DNA of 64,000 nucleotides. Origin: an uncultured Tateyamaria sp. Its GTDB lineage: Bacteria; Pseudomonadota; Alphaproteobacteria; Rhodobacterales; Rhodobacteraceae. The position numbers were made by a program, and so were the translations under genes. Position 1 is the stretch's first letter; each line of letters opens with the position of its first letter. The stretch is taken from positions 62,001-126,000 of the forward strand of contig NZ_CANNCF010000002.1 of the NCBI RefSeq assembly GCF_947503045.1, read 5' to 3'. This document shows positions 16,750-26,600 of this stretch, one piece after another. The notes below the pieces were generated by a model. That model saw nothing but the letters and a program-made list of their open reading frames with translations. It did not search any database and was not told where the DNA came from.

Positions 16750-17181
16750 GTGGATAACTACGTCAATCTGATCAAACTGTCGGTGGGCACGGAAACCGTC
16801 GACGACCTTGCCGATTGGCAAGCCACCAAACGTGCGCAGACCCCGGACGGCCTGCCGCGACACGTCACCCGCATGTGGCCCAAGCGCGAGGCAGAGATCC
16901 TGAACGGCGGGTCGATCTATTGGGTAATCAAGGGCGTTCTGACCTGTCGGCAACGTATCCTGCGGCTGGACGAGTACTTTGGGTCCGATGGAATTCGGCG
17001 CTGTTCCATCGTATCCGACCCCGAGTTGGTGCGGGTGCAAAGCGCGCTGAAACGTCCGTTTCAGGGCTGGCGCTATCTCAAACCACAAGACGCCCCACCC
17101 GACCTGCCCAAGGGCCGCGAAAGCGAAGAGCCCCTGCCGGTTGAGCTGAACCGGGCACTTGCCGAAATCGGCGTGCTCTGA
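16750..17181 (+). CDS. DUF1489 family protein
   Basis: A 143-residue conserved alphaproteobacterial protein. It has the usual N-terminus (VNLIKLSVGTETVDDLADWQ), the PRHVTRMWPKR segment, a GGSIYWVIKG strand and CRQRILRLDE, all typical of DUF1489. The length is normal and no signal or membrane segment is visible; the function is unknown. The GTG at 16750 is chosen because homologues begin at the VNLIKL region, a GGGGA element lies 8 bases upstream of it, and the likely promoter -10 would otherwise overlap the more upstream ATG at 16714. It is divergent from nrdJ, a shared control region. Confidence 0.8.
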   Translation: MDNYVNLIKLSVGTETVDDLADWQATKRAQTPDGLPRHVTRMWPKREAEILNGGSIYWVIKGVLTCRQRILRLDEYFGSDGIRRCSIVSDPELVRVQSALKRPFQGWRYLKPQDAPPDLPKGRESEEPLPVELNRALAEIGVL

Positions 17182-17567
17182 GCGGGCGTTTATCTGCTCA
17201 CGCGCGTCAAACGCTTTGCCGATTCTATCCGACCTTGAGGCCTCTCCCTTACGTCAATTGCATGCCCTCAGAGATATCCACAGCTGAAATTCATTCAATT
17301 TCAATCGGATAGACCATTCACCCCAGAATGTTCGGTTTTTGGCTTTGACCGGCAAAGAACCGCCCGTCTATATTTGGATTCCAACACTAGATGTTGCGAA
17401 CCTTGCCTGGTTAACCATCAAAATATTGAGCGTTTGAGACCATATTCAGAAAGCGCATTTCACGTACCGGCACAGCACGCGACAGGACAAAAACACATTC
17501 AGACCCATCACATGCGGGTCCACACTCACGGACCCGTTCGGGCAGACAGACAGAGGGATAAGCAACA
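17182..17567. other. 386-base region before the LysM gene
   Basis: No gene is seen. Its right part forms an AT-rich leader to the LysM gene with a hairpin at 17515-17536 (CGGGTCC / GGACCCG, 8-nt loop) and the ribosome site GAGGGA. The long leader suggests post-transcriptional control, but no riboswitch class is recognised. Confidence 0.4.
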
Positions 17568-18581
17568 ATGCAACCGAAGGACACTCAATACTACGTGCAA
17601 CCGCGCCGCTCCGGGGTTCTGCTGCCGCTGGTGATCGGTTGCGGAGCTTTTTTCGTCGGGATCGGGGCAACGGTCGGATACGGGCAGTGGCAGGCACAAC
17701 AGGCCAAGATCGCAGAAATGTCGCAACTGCTGCAAGAGATGCAGCAGGGCGGTGTGGTGTCGCGCGCCGAGCAGGTTGACCTGTTGTCCCCTGCCCCGGT
17801 CCTGTCCCAGCCCGTGGTGCAGCAGGTCGAACAGGTGGCCGTCGCACCTGAGGTTGTCGCGCCAGACCCTGCGCCGGTCCCTGCCGTGGTTGCTCCAGCC
17901 GCACCAACTCCGAAGGTCGAAGCCGCCGCTGTCGAGGAAGACGAGAAAACCACAGCCGAACGGATCGAGGCATTGATGTCGCGCGCTGACGATCCGCTGG
18001 TGTCCGCAGCGCTCGCTCAGGACGAGGCCCGTCGGGAAACCATGTCCGTGGCGATCCAGGGCGTTAACGAACTGGCAGCCGCCGCCGTCGCTGGCAACTA
18101 TGTGCTGACCACCGAGACCGAAGACGAAAAGGAAGTTCTGCGCATCTGGTTCCCGCAAAAGCTGATTGATCAGGTGCAGTTGGAAACCCTGCTGTCCTCG
18201 GCGGCAGAGGCCGGGATGATCGCCGTCAGCGACGCGGTCAAGACCAGCGATGGCGTCTATGACGGGCGCGTCATCCTGTTCGATCTGGTCGAGCGCGCAC
18301 TGACCAACGGATCGCCCATAGAACGTGCGGTTGGCGCTAAGATCGAAGAAGAGGCCGTGGCCATCCTTGCCAAGATCAACCCGGCCGCCGCGCAGGTGAC
18401 CGAAGTCGAAAACGGGCAGCGCTACTACACAGTCGAGGCTGGCGACAGCCTTGCCTATATCGCCCTGCAATTCTACGGCAACACCAACAATTACCTGACG
18501 ATTTTCCAGGCCAACCGCGACAAGCTCTCGTCGCCAGAGCGCATCCAGATTGGACAGCGTCTGGTGATCCCGCAAACCTGA
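17568..18581 (+). CDS. Membrane-anchored LysM domain protein
   Basis: A 337-residue protein with a short cytoplasmic N-terminus and one membrane segment (VLLPLVIGCGAFFVGIGATVGYG). A coiled-coil start (QQAKIAEMSQLLQEMQQ) comes next, then a proline/alanine/valine-rich stretch at about residues 80-120. A helical region follows and a C-terminal LysM motif spans about residues 284-336 (RYYTVEAGDSLAYIALQFYG...NPxxIQIGQRLVIP-type end). LysM binds N-acetylglucosamine-containing polymers, so it probably links the inner membrane to peptidoglycan in the periplasm. It is a single gene with a strong ribosome site and its own downstream terminator. Confidence 0.85.
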   Translation: MQPKDTQYYVQPRRSGVLLPLVIGCGAFFVGIGATVGYGQWQAQQAKIAEMSQLLQEMQQGGVVSRAEQVDLLSPAPVLSQPVVQQVEQVAVAPEVVAPDPAPVPAVVAPAAPTPKVEAAAVEEDEKTTAERIEALMSRADDPLVSAALAQDEARRETMSVAIQGVNELAAAAVAGNYVLTTETEDEKEVLRIWFPQKLIDQVQLETLLSSAAEAGMIAVSDAVKTSDGVYDGRVILFDLVERALTNGSPIERAVGAKIEEEAVAILAKINPAAAQVTEVENGQRYYTVEAGDSLAYIALQFYGNTNNYLTIFQANRDKLSSPERIQIGQRLVIPQT

Positions 18582-18601
18582 CTGGTTGTGGATGCGGTTT
18601 G

Positions 18602-18632
18602 ACGGGCTCGGCTTTGGCCGGGTCCGTTTTTT
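18602..18632 (+). terminator. Rho-independent terminator after the LysM gene
   Basis: An 11-pair stem with two G-T wobbles and a TTTG loop is followed directly by six T bases, about 20 bases after the stop codon. This is the best intrinsic terminator in the window. Confidence 0.88.
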
Positions 18633-18679
18633 GTGTCGGGTTGGTGCATCGCGGCAAGCCGCAGCATAAGTGAGTTGGA

Positions 18680-19369
18680 TTAGCCCAGTCGTTTGAGCAG
18701 TGTGTTCAGCGCCGCGCGATCCGCATCCTCAACCTGCGCCGTGCGGCTGCGCCACAACGTCGCCTGACTGGCCAGGATCAACCCATCGCTGACGATCTTG
18801 AGATGATTGGCGCGCAGGGTCTCTCCGCTGGAAGTGATGTCGGCAATCGCTTCGGCGGTTTCATTGGCCACAGTGCCTTCGGTCGCACCCTGACTGTCGA
18901 CCAGCTGGTAGTCGGCCACACCCGCCTCGCGCAGAAAATCACGCACAAGCCTATGATATTTCGTCGCAATTCGTAGACGAAAGCCGTGGTGGTCGCGAAA
19001 CATCGCTGCAACCGCATCCAGATCCTCGGTCAGGTCCACATCGACCCAACCTGCAGGCACGGCCAGCACCAGATCGGCATGGCCAAACCCCATCTCGGCA
19101 ATCGGTTTGACCTGCTGTTCCCAAAGCGGCAGCTTTTCGTGGATCAGATCGGTGCCTGTCACCCCCAGATGGATGCGCCCAGCGGCCAGTTCGCGCGGGA
19201 TTTCCCCCGCGGACAACAGCACCAGCGCCACGCCGTCGATGCCCGCGACTTCGCCCGAATATTCGCGCTCTGACCCGGTGCGGGTCAGGGTCACATCGCG
19301 ACGCGCGAACCATTCGAACGTCTTTTCCATCAGCCGTCCCTTGGACGGTACACCCAGCTTGATGCTCAT
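18680..19369 (-). CDS. hisG: ATP phosphoribosyltransferase, short form
   Basis: A 229-residue catalytic subunit that joins ATP to phosphoribosyl pyrophosphate, the first step of histidine synthesis. It is the short HisG lacking the C-terminal regulatory domain: LGVPSKGRLMEKT at the start, GVTGTDLIHE and the phosphate-binding DGLILASQATLWRSR-type end. The short form needs HisZ as regulatory partner, which is encoded immediately upstream. The ATG overlaps the hisZ stop codon as ATGA, so synthesis of the two subunits is coupled. Confidence 0.94.
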   Translation of the reverse strand: MSIKLGVPSKGRLMEKTFEWFARRDVTLTRTGSEREYSGEVAGIDGVALVLLSAGEIPRELAAGRIHLGVTGTDLIHEKLPLWEQQVKPIAEMGFGHADLVLAVPAGWVDVDLTEDLDAVAAMFRDHHGFRLRIATKYHRLVRDFLREAGVADYQLVDSQGATEGTVANETAEAIADITSSGETLRANHLKIVSDGLILASQATLWRSRTAQVEDADRAALNTLLKRLG

Positions 19370-20436
19370 GACGCACCCTCCAGCAGGGTCATCAGGTCAG
19401 GGCGCAGGACCGCCCCCACCGCAGGGATTTCCACGCCCTTGCCAAGGCGCCGGGTCAGGGCATCATAGCGCCCGCCAGTGGCGACGGGGGGCAGGTCGGG
19501 ACGGGATTCGGCGTAGAAACCAAAGACAAAGCCGTCGTAGTACTCCATCAGCGTGCGCCCGTAACTCGCCTCGAATTCCAGCCGATCTATGTCGACACCG
19601 CGCGCGGATAACGCCTCAGCCCGGGCATCGACGCGACCCACCGCCACTTTTATGGCAGGCAGATCGATGGACAAATCGTGCAGATGCGACAAGGCAAAGG
19701 GCAGCGTTTCGCGCACCGCCAGCAGCGCATCAAGGCACTCCATCTCCGCCCCGCTGATCGGGGGTTGCGCGGCGTCTTCGACCAGCGCGGCAAGGCGGGC
19801 GTCGATCTCGGACTGGCTGCGCAGGCCGGTCAGGGGGGCATCGGTGCCGACCTCCCCTGCCAGCAGCTTTGCGCGGCTTTCGGGGATGGCGGTGCGACCC
19901 CCGAACCGGTCCAGCAGCGCACGGAACCGACGCGGGCGCCAGATGTGACGGCGCAGCGCGGCTTTGCGGCGTTCGGTTGTCTTGAGGCCTTCGACGGCCG
20001 CCATCAGAATCCCGATATCCCCGGTCGCGGCGCGCAGGCCAAGCGGGGCAACCGTCTGAAAGATCAGCGAAAATACCTCGGCATCAGCCGCCGCCGGGTC
20101 GCTGCCGTCAAAGACCTCGTAACCCACCTGCAGATATTCGCTGGCGCGGTCGGGGTCGTCTTCCTGCCGGCGAAAGACTTCGCCAGCGTATGTGTACCGC
20201 GCCGGATCGGCCCCGTGCGCCATGTGCATGCGCACCACGGGCACGGTGAAGTCCGGGCGCAACATCTGTTCGCCCCGCATCGCGTCGCTGGTGACATAGG
20301 CGCGCGCGCGAATATCCTCGCCATACAAGTCCAGCAGCAAGTCGGCCGACTGCAGCACCGGCGGGTCCACCACCTGCGCGCCCGCGTCGACAAAGCTGTC
20401 GCGCAAGGCAAAGGCCCGGGTGCGTGCTTCACTCAT
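19366..20436 (-). CDS. hisZ: ATP phosphoribosyltransferase regulatory subunit
   Basis: A 356-residue paralogue of histidyl-tRNA synthetase without aminoacylation activity, which binds short HisG to form the allosteric enzyme. Class II synthetase core features are seen: [13 protein letters not shown] (motif 2 region), [20 protein letters not shown] and the late [16 protein letters not shown]...GGRYDAL segment. The ATG at 20436 ([12 protein letters not shown]) is chosen because it overlaps the hisS stop codon (ATGA); the longer reading to 20511 enters hisS. It lies in the order hisS-hisZ-hisG. Confidence 0.92.
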   Translation of the reverse strand: MSEARTRAFALRDSFVDAGAQVVDPPVLQSADLLLDLYGEDIRARAYVTSDAMRGEQMLRPDFTVPVVRMHMAHGADPARYTYAGEVFRRQEDDPDRASEYLQVGYEVFDGSDPAAADAEVFSLIFQTVAPLGLRAATGDIGILMAAVEGLKTTERRKAALRRHIWRPRRFRALLDRFGGRTAIPESRAKLLAGEVGTDAPLTGLRSQSEIDARLAALVEDAAQPPISGAEMECLDALLAVRETLPFALSHLHDLSIDLPAIKVAVGRVDARAEALSARGVDIDRLEFEASYGRTLMEYYDGFVFGFYAESRPDLPPVATGGRYDALTRRLGKGVEIPAVGAVLRPDLMTLLEGAS

Positions 20437-21908
20437 CCCGCGAGGATCTCGCGCACCTTGGCCAGCATCTCGGCGCGGGGCACTTCGAACTGGCTGGGGC
20501 GGTCTTTCCATTCCTCATGGGTGGCTGTTTCCGCAATCTTGGCGCCGAGGATCAGGTCCTTGATCTGCACGACGCCACGCTCTTTTTCATCGCCGCCTTC
20601 GATGATGGCGATGGGCGAATTGCGCTTGTCCGCGTACTTGAGTTGATTGCCAAAGTTCTTGGGGTTGCCGAGATAAACCTCAGCACGGATACCCGCCTGA
20701 CGGAGTTCGGCGACCATCGCCTGATAATCGGCCATGCGCTCGCGATCCATGACGGTCACGACAACGGGGCCATGGGTTTGCGCCTCGATCCGGCCGGTCG
20801 CGCGCAGAGCAGCCAACAGCCTGTCAACGCCGATGGAGACGCCAGTTGCAGGCACTTCCTGACCGGTAAAGCGCTTGACCAGATCGTCATAACGCCCGCC
20901 GCCTGCGACAGAACCGAAATTGCGTGGACGACCCTTTTCGTCCTTGATTTCAAAGGTAAGTTCGGCCTCGTAGACGGGGCCGGTGTAGTAGCCGAGGCCG
21001 CGCACGACCGAAGGATCGATGACGATGCGGTCGGGGCCGTAACCGGCGGCGTCGAGGAGGGCGGCGATCTCTTCGAGTTCGCCGACACCAGCCTCACCCA
21101 CGTCCGACCCGCTGACCAGTTCGCGCAAACGCGCCACGGTCTGGGCACCTGTGTCCCGCTTGGCGTCCATGAACCCCATCACGACATCGGCCTGCGCTTC
21201 GCCCAGACCCGCACCGTCGGTGAAGTCCCCACTCTCGTCTTTGCGCCCTGCGCCAAGCAGCGCGCGCACCCCGTCCGAACCCAGCCGATCCAGCTTGTCG
21301 ATGGCACGCAGGACGATGCCGCGCTCGGCCCCCTTGTCCTCACCGGCCAGCCCCGCAACCTCCATTACGCCGTTCAACACCTTGCGGTTGTTGATCCGGA
21401 TCACATAGTCGCCGCGTGCGATTCCGACGGCCTCAAGCGTGTCGGCGAGCATCGCGCAAATCTCGGCATCCGCCGCCATGCTGGCCGTACCCACTGTGTC
21501 CGCATCGCATTGATAGAATTGACGAAACCGACCCGGCCCAGGCTTTTCATTGCGCCAGACGGGACCCATCGTGTAGCGGCGATAGGGGCTTGGCAGGTCA
21601 TTGCGGTGCTGGGCGTAGACGCGCGCCAACGGGGCCGTCATGTCATAGCGCAGCGCCAGCCAGTCGCCGTCTTCCTCCTGCCATGCAAACACACCCTCGT
21701 TCGGGCGATCCACATCCGGCAGGAATTTTCCGAGCGCCTCGACCGTCTCCACCGCACTGCTTTCCAACGCGTCGAACCCGTAGCGATGATAGACCTCGGC
21801 GATGCGTGCCAGCATCGCGGCACGTTCAGTTACATCGCTGCCGAAATAGTCGGCAAAGCCCTTGGGCGTCTGGGCCTTGGGGCGCGGGGTCTTTTTCGTC
21901 TTTGCCAT
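20433..21908 (-). CDS. hisS: Histidyl-tRNA synthetase
   Basis: A 491-residue class II aminoacyl-tRNA synthetase charging tRNA-His. Motif 1 lies near [11 protein letters not shown]-type sequence, motif 2 is [24 protein letters not shown], and the histidine-specific stretches are [10 protein letters not shown] and [11 protein letters not shown]. Motif 3 is [14 protein letters not shown]. The C-terminal anticodon-binding domain ends with the usual [18 protein letters not shown] region. The ATG at 21908 ([17 protein letters not shown]) has a GGAG site upstream; the reading to 22247 has no homologous residues. It heads the operon leading to the HisZ/HisG enzyme. Confidence 0.95.
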   Translation of the reverse strand: MAKTKKTPRPKAQTPKGFADYFGSDVTERAAMLARIAEVYHRYGFDALESSAVETVEALGKFLPDVDRPNEGVFAWQEEDGDWLALRYDMTAPLARVYAQHRNDLPSPYRRYTMGPVWRNEKPGPGRFRQFYQCDADTVGTASMAADAEICAMLADTLEAVGIARGDYVIRINNRKVLNGVMEVAGLAGEDKGAERGIVLRAIDKLDRLGSDGVRALLGAGRKDESGDFTDGAGLGEAQADVVMGFMDAKRDTGAQTVARLRELVSGSDVGEAGVGELEEIAALLDAAGYGPDRIVIDPSVVRGLGYYTGPVYEAELTFEIKDEKGRPRNFGSVAGGGRYDDLVKRFTGQEVPATGVSIGVDRLLAALRATGRIEAQTHGPVVVTVMDRERMADYQAMVAELRQAGIRAEVYLGNPKNFGNQLKYADKRNSPIAIIEGGDEKERGVVQIKDLILGAKIAETATHEEWKDRPSQFEVPRAEMLAKVREILAG

Positions 21909-22004
21909 GATCGCACTCCGCATGGGGTTCGGGCGCGTCACTAGCCCATGGTCCCCAGCGGGGCAAGGTGCGCGCCGCTTGCACAGAGGCCTCTTTTGCC
22001 CCAC

Positions 22005-22220
22005 ATGGACCTCATGAACAGCCGCATCGATACTCTTGAGGAACAAATCGCCCATCTGACCCGCACAGTCGAGGACCTGTCGGACATCGTGGCCCGTCAG
22101 GAACGCGAGCTTGCGCTGGTGACGCGACGTGCTCAGATGCTGATGGCGCGCGAGGCCGAGCGCGAGGCGCAAGGTGGCGGTGGCGTCGTGGTCGGTGACG
22201 AACGGCCGCCGCATTACTGA
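22005..22220 (+). CDS. slyX: SlyX family protein
   Basis: A 71-residue protein that is almost wholly coiled coil ([22 protein letters not shown], then [17 protein letters not shown]) and ends ERPPHY, the usual SlyX tail. The family is widespread and of unknown role. The ATG at 22005 is used; one three codons later (22014) is equally plausible. It is divergent from hisS. Confidence 0.82.
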   Translation: MDLMNSRIDTLEEQIAHLTRTVEDLSDIVARQERELALVTRRAQMLMAREAEREAQGGGGVVVGDERPPHY

Positions 22221-22247
22221 ACACCCGCGCGACGGCCTTTGGCACAC

Positions 22248-22442
22248 CGGCCCTTCGGGGAGGATTTTATTTAATCAGAGAAGGGCCGGGTCCAGCCCTT
22301 GATCCCAAGGACCAAGGGCCTTCTCCGATTACACCGGTTCGCATCCCTGCTCCCGGTGCACGTCAATCAAAGGGAATTAACCTTAATATCCGATGAACGG
22401 GTTGGTCTTCTCTGATTTGGAAAAATCCTCCCCGAAGGGCCG
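22248..22442. repeat. Inverted repeat element with 36-bp arms
   Basis: Arms at 22248-22283 and 22407-22442 are reverse complements at 32 of 36 positions. There is a 21-bp outer block containing CCCTTCGGGGAGGATTTT and an 11-bp inner block AATCAGAGAAG, separated by a 4-base mismatch. The 123-base centre has a further small hairpin (CACCGG / CCGGTG near 22331-22358). It lies between convergent slyX and the lipoprotein gene and encodes nothing visible. A third partial copy of the arm lies at 8090-8111. Confidence 0.8.
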
Positions 22443-22464
22443 CCCCGCAAATCACGCCCAACGC

Positions 22465-23568
22465 TCAGGGCGTCTTGACGGACGTTGCCAGAAGCGCCCC
22501 GTCATGCAGCAGCATGTCTGCCCAGCGCGCATTTTCGCCGAAATGTTCGTAGACGCTGACAAAGGCCGTTGTTTTTTCCAGCCGTGACACACGCACGCCG
22601 CAAGGTTGATTGCGTCGAACATTACAGATCTTGGCCTTCACCTTCTCATAGGCGCGGTCAGTGGTGGAATAGGGGTATTCCTCGGCAGGCAGACCATAGC
22701 GCAGTTGTTCGTGAAATTCGGGGGAGCCAAATATAGCGAGCGCTGCGGTGAACTGACGCGCGCAGTTGTCGCTGAAACCGGTCACATAGAATGCGCGCGG
22801 GAAGGCGCTGTCCGGGGCGCTGTCATACAGCTTGTAACCGCGCCCCTTGCGCGCGGCCTGTTCGACGAGTTTGCCCAGGTCGCCTGCGCGCGCGCCACAA
22901 ACGCGCGCCACTTCGCCAAATGGCAGGGCCGCGCCCGGGGCGGTGTCTTGCAAGGCCATACCTGCAGTTTGTACTGGTGCAGACGACCCGAACAGACCGC
23001 GGCGTTTTCGGGGCTCTACCAGCTCGGTTGGTGGTGTTTCTATCGCGATGTCGGGGTCGAGCGATGCGATGTCCACCGGTTCGGGTTCAACGTCGCCGTC
23101 GGTGATGCTTGCATCAATGGGGCCGATGTTTTCGCCCACCTCTATATCTTCAGAAACCACCAGATCCTCAGCCTCTGCCACAGCACCACGGCGTAACCAG
23201 CCCAGAACGCCTCTGCGTCTTGGTTCCGGCGTTGCAATGGGTGTTTCGGGTGTGAGACCGGCGGCAGCCTCGGGCGCTGGACCGCTGTCTTGCACCAATA
23301 TCGCAGGGTCAGTGGCCGTCTCTTCTGTCCCATCGGTGACGATCAGCGGGGCATCCTCGACCGGCGGGGGGACCTCGTCAGCGCTCTTGCGAAACAGCCC
23401 GGAAAGGATGCTTTCCTCGCGCTCCATTTCCGCCTGTGTTGGCAGGGCGGTCGACACGACCTCGTCGGGCAAATCCACGCCATCAGACACGCGCTCAATA
23501 CCCGCAAGTGGGTCCCCACATGCGCCAAGTATCAGCAAAGATGGCATAAACATCCACGCAATGCGCAT
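22465..23568 (-). CDS. Large acidic lipoprotein, conserved hypothetical
   Basis: A 367-residue protein with a lipoprotein signal (MRIAWMFMPSLLILGAC, acylated Cys 17). A long low-complexity acidic/proline region follows at about residues 40-190 with two similar basic tags (RRRGVLGWLRRG and RKRRGLFGSS). The folded C-terminal domain, about residues 215-367, holds four cysteines (VCGAR, DNCARQF, ICNVRRNQPCGVRV). The C-terminal domain resembles conserved Rhodobacteraceae proteins of unknown function. The layout suggests an outer-membrane-anchored spacer with a disulfide-bonded head. It is a separate unit just downstream of dnaE. Confidence 0.7.
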   Translation of the reverse strand: MRIAWMFMPSLLILGACGDPLAGIERVSDGVDLPDEVVSTALPTQAEMEREESILSGLFRKSADEVPPPVEDAPLIVTDGTEETATDPAILVQDSGPAPEAAAGLTPETPIATPEPRRRGVLGWLRRGAVAEAEDLVVSEDIEVGENIGPIDASITDGDVEPEPVDIASLDPDIAIETPPTELVEPRKRRGLFGSSAPVQTAGMALQDTAPGAALPFGEVARVCGARAGDLGKLVEQAARKGRGYKLYDSAPDSAFPRAFYVTGFSDNCARQFTAALAIFGSPEFHEQLRYGLPAEEYPYSTTDRAYEKVKAKICNVRRNQPCGVRVSRLEKTTAFVSVYEHFGENARWADMLLHDGALLATSVKTP

Positions 23569-23643
23569 TGTCTTGTGTCTCCCCCCGAATGGTAGATTTA
23601 GCGTGAGATCGCATCTGCGTCCAGTCAGGGGGGCGATTCCCGC

Positions 23644-26600
23644 CTACATCTCCTGCACTTCGACGACGCCAGAGAGCGACTTGATCGCGCCTTTGATCTG
23701 CGGGGTGACGGGGAATTCGGCGCCCAGGTCCATCTCGACCTCGCCCGGCAGGCTGTCATCCATCAGGCACACCGTGATGGGTCCGCGCCCTGCCCCCTTG
23801 GCCGCCTGCGCGGCCCCGTCGAGCACCGAAGCAACCGAGGTGAGGGCGGCCGGAGCGTCGACAAAAATGCGCAAACCCATACCACCCACATCGGCCACAA
23901 CCGTGTCGATGGGCGCTACTGATCGACCCAACAGTTTGAGCTGGTCCGCTTCCATCGTCGCCTCGGCTGTCACGATAACTTTTTCGCCGGTGATCAGGTA
24001 ATCCTGCGCCTTTTCAAGGCTGTCCGAGAATAGCGTGACCTCGAACGCGCCGGTCGTGTCCGACATCTGGCAAAAGGCAAAGCGGTTGCCACGTGCCGAT
24101 TTGCGCACCTGCAGACCCGCGACGACGCCTGCCAGTTTGGCCACCAGCGGCTGGCTTTCGGCCTTGGCGGTGACCTCGTCCAGCGTGATCACGCCCTTGC
24201 GTTTCAGCGCGCCCATATAATCGTCAAGCGGATGGCCCGAGAGATAAAATCCGACCGCTTTGAATTCCTCGCCCAGCCGTTCGGCAGGCAGCCAGTCGTC
24301 GACCGGCATCAGGCGCGGTTCGGGCAAGTCATCGCCCGCCTCGCCAAACAAGGACACCTGATTGGAATTCTTCTGGTCATGCACCGCCGCCGAATAGGCC
24401 GACAGCGCATCCAGTGCGTCAAACACCCGCCGCCGATTTGGATCGAGTTGATCAAAGGCCCCGGCCCGTGCCAGCATTTCCAGCGGGCGCTTGCCCACCT
24501 TTTTCAGATCGACCCGCCGCGCCAGATCAAACAGCGTGGCAAATGGCTTGTCCCCGCGCCCCTCGACCACCAGCCGCATTGCCTCGACCCCGACGTTTTT
24601 CAGCGCGCCCAGCGCATAGACCAGCGCGCCATCCACCACCTTGAACGTCGCATCCGAGCGGTTCACGCAAGGCGGCACCCAAGGCAGATCAAGCGATTTG
24701 CGCACTTCCTCGAAATAGACCGCCAGCTTGTCTGTGAGGTGAATATCGCAGTTCATGACCCCGGCCATGAATTCAACCGGGTGGTTCGCCTTGAGCCATG
24801 CGGTCTGGTAGCTGACCACCGCATAGGCCGCTGCGTGGGATTTGTTGAAGCCGTAATTGGCGAACTTGTCGAGCAGGTTCCAGACCTCGATCGCCTTGGC
24901 CTCGTCCACCCCGTTTTCACCCGCCCCTTTCAGGAACTTGGGCCGTTCGGCATCCATCGCCTCTTGAATTTTCTTGCCCATCGCGCGGCGCAGCAGGTCA
25001 GCGCCACCAAGGCTGTATCCGGCCATTTCCTGCGCGATCTGCATCACCTGTTCCTGGTAGACAATGATGCCCTGGGTTTCGTCCAAAATGTGGTCGATGG
25101 TCGGGTGCAGCGTCTCGCGCTCGGACAGCTTGTTCTTGACTTCACAGAACTTCGGGATGTTCTCCATCGGGCCCGGTCGATAGAGGGCGACAAGGGCGAT
25201 GATATCCTCGATGCAGTCCGGCTTCATTCGTTTCAGGGCATCCATCATGCCCGAGCTTTCCACCTGGAACACCGCCACTGTCTTGGCCGAAGCGTAAAGT
25301 TTGTACGACGCCTCGTCGTCCAGCGGGATGCCCCCGATGTCGTTCTCCATCCCCGGCGCAGGTGTGTAGAGTTCGGTGCCATCGGCTGCCACATGCAATG
25401 GGCGACCCGCTGCAAGGATTTGTTCCACGGCGTTCTGGATCACGGTCAGTGTTTTCAGGCCCAGAAAGTCGAATTTGACAAGCCCCGCCTGTTCCACCCA
25501 TTTCATGTTGAACTGGGTTGCAGGCATGTCGGAGCGCGGATCCTGATACAGCGGCACCAGCGCATCGAGCGGCCGGTCGCCGATCACCACCCCAGCGGCG
25601 TGGGTGGAGGCATTCCTGAGCAGCCCTTCGACCTGCTGGCCATATTCGAGCAGGCGCGCGACCACCTCTTCGTTGCGCGCCTCTTCGCGCAGGCGCGGCT
25701 CATCCGCCAGCGCCTTTTCGATGCTGACGGGTTTGACCCCCTCGACCGGGATCAGCTTGGACAGGCGATCCACCTGCCCGTAAGGCATCTGCAAAACCCG
25801 CCCAATATCGCGCACTGCTGCCTTGGACAGCAGCGCGCCAAAGGTAATGATCTGCCCCACCTTGTCGCGCCCGTATTTGCCTTGCACATAGCGGATCACT
25901 TCCTCGCGCCGGTCCATGCAAAAGTCGATGTCGAAGTCTGGCATGCTGACCCGCTCGGGGTTGAGGAACCGCTCGAACAGCAGCGCGTAGCGCAAAGGGT
26001 CAAGGTCGGTGACCGTCAGCGCATAGGCCACAAGGCTGCCAGCCCCCGAGCCACGGCCCGGGCCTACCGGAATGTTCTCGTCCTTGGCCCATTTGATGAA
26101 ATCGGCAACGATCAGAAAGTAGCCGGGAAAGCCCATGCCCTCGATGATGTCCAGCTCGAAATCGAGCCGTTTCTGGTATTCTTCGACCGATGCCGCGTGG
26201 GGAATGACCTTGAGCCGCTCAACAAGCCCGGCATTGGCCTGCTTGCGCAACTCCTCAACTTCGTCATCGGCGAACTTGGGCAGGATCGGGTCACGCCGAT
26301 AGGCCATGAACGCACAGCGGCGCGCGATTTCCACGGTGTTTTCAATGGCCTCGGGCAGATCGGCAAACAACGTCACCATCTCGGCCTGAGATTTGAAATA
26401 GTGCTGCGGCGTCAGGCGGCGGCGCGGTTCTTGTTGGTCCACATAAGCGCCATCAGCGATGCAGATCAGCGCATCGTGGCTTTCATACATGTCCGCCTTG
26501 GGGAAATAGACGTCATTGGTCGCCACCAAAGGCAGGTCCATCGCATAGGCCATCTCGACAAAGCCGCGCTCCGTCAGCCGTTCGGCCTCGGGCGCACCGC

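Noticed and set aside
22331-22358. tRNA-like T-arm sequence (GGTTCGCATCC)
   Set aside because: No acceptor, D-arm or anticodon arm can be built around it. It is part of the small hairpin inside the inverted repeat element.
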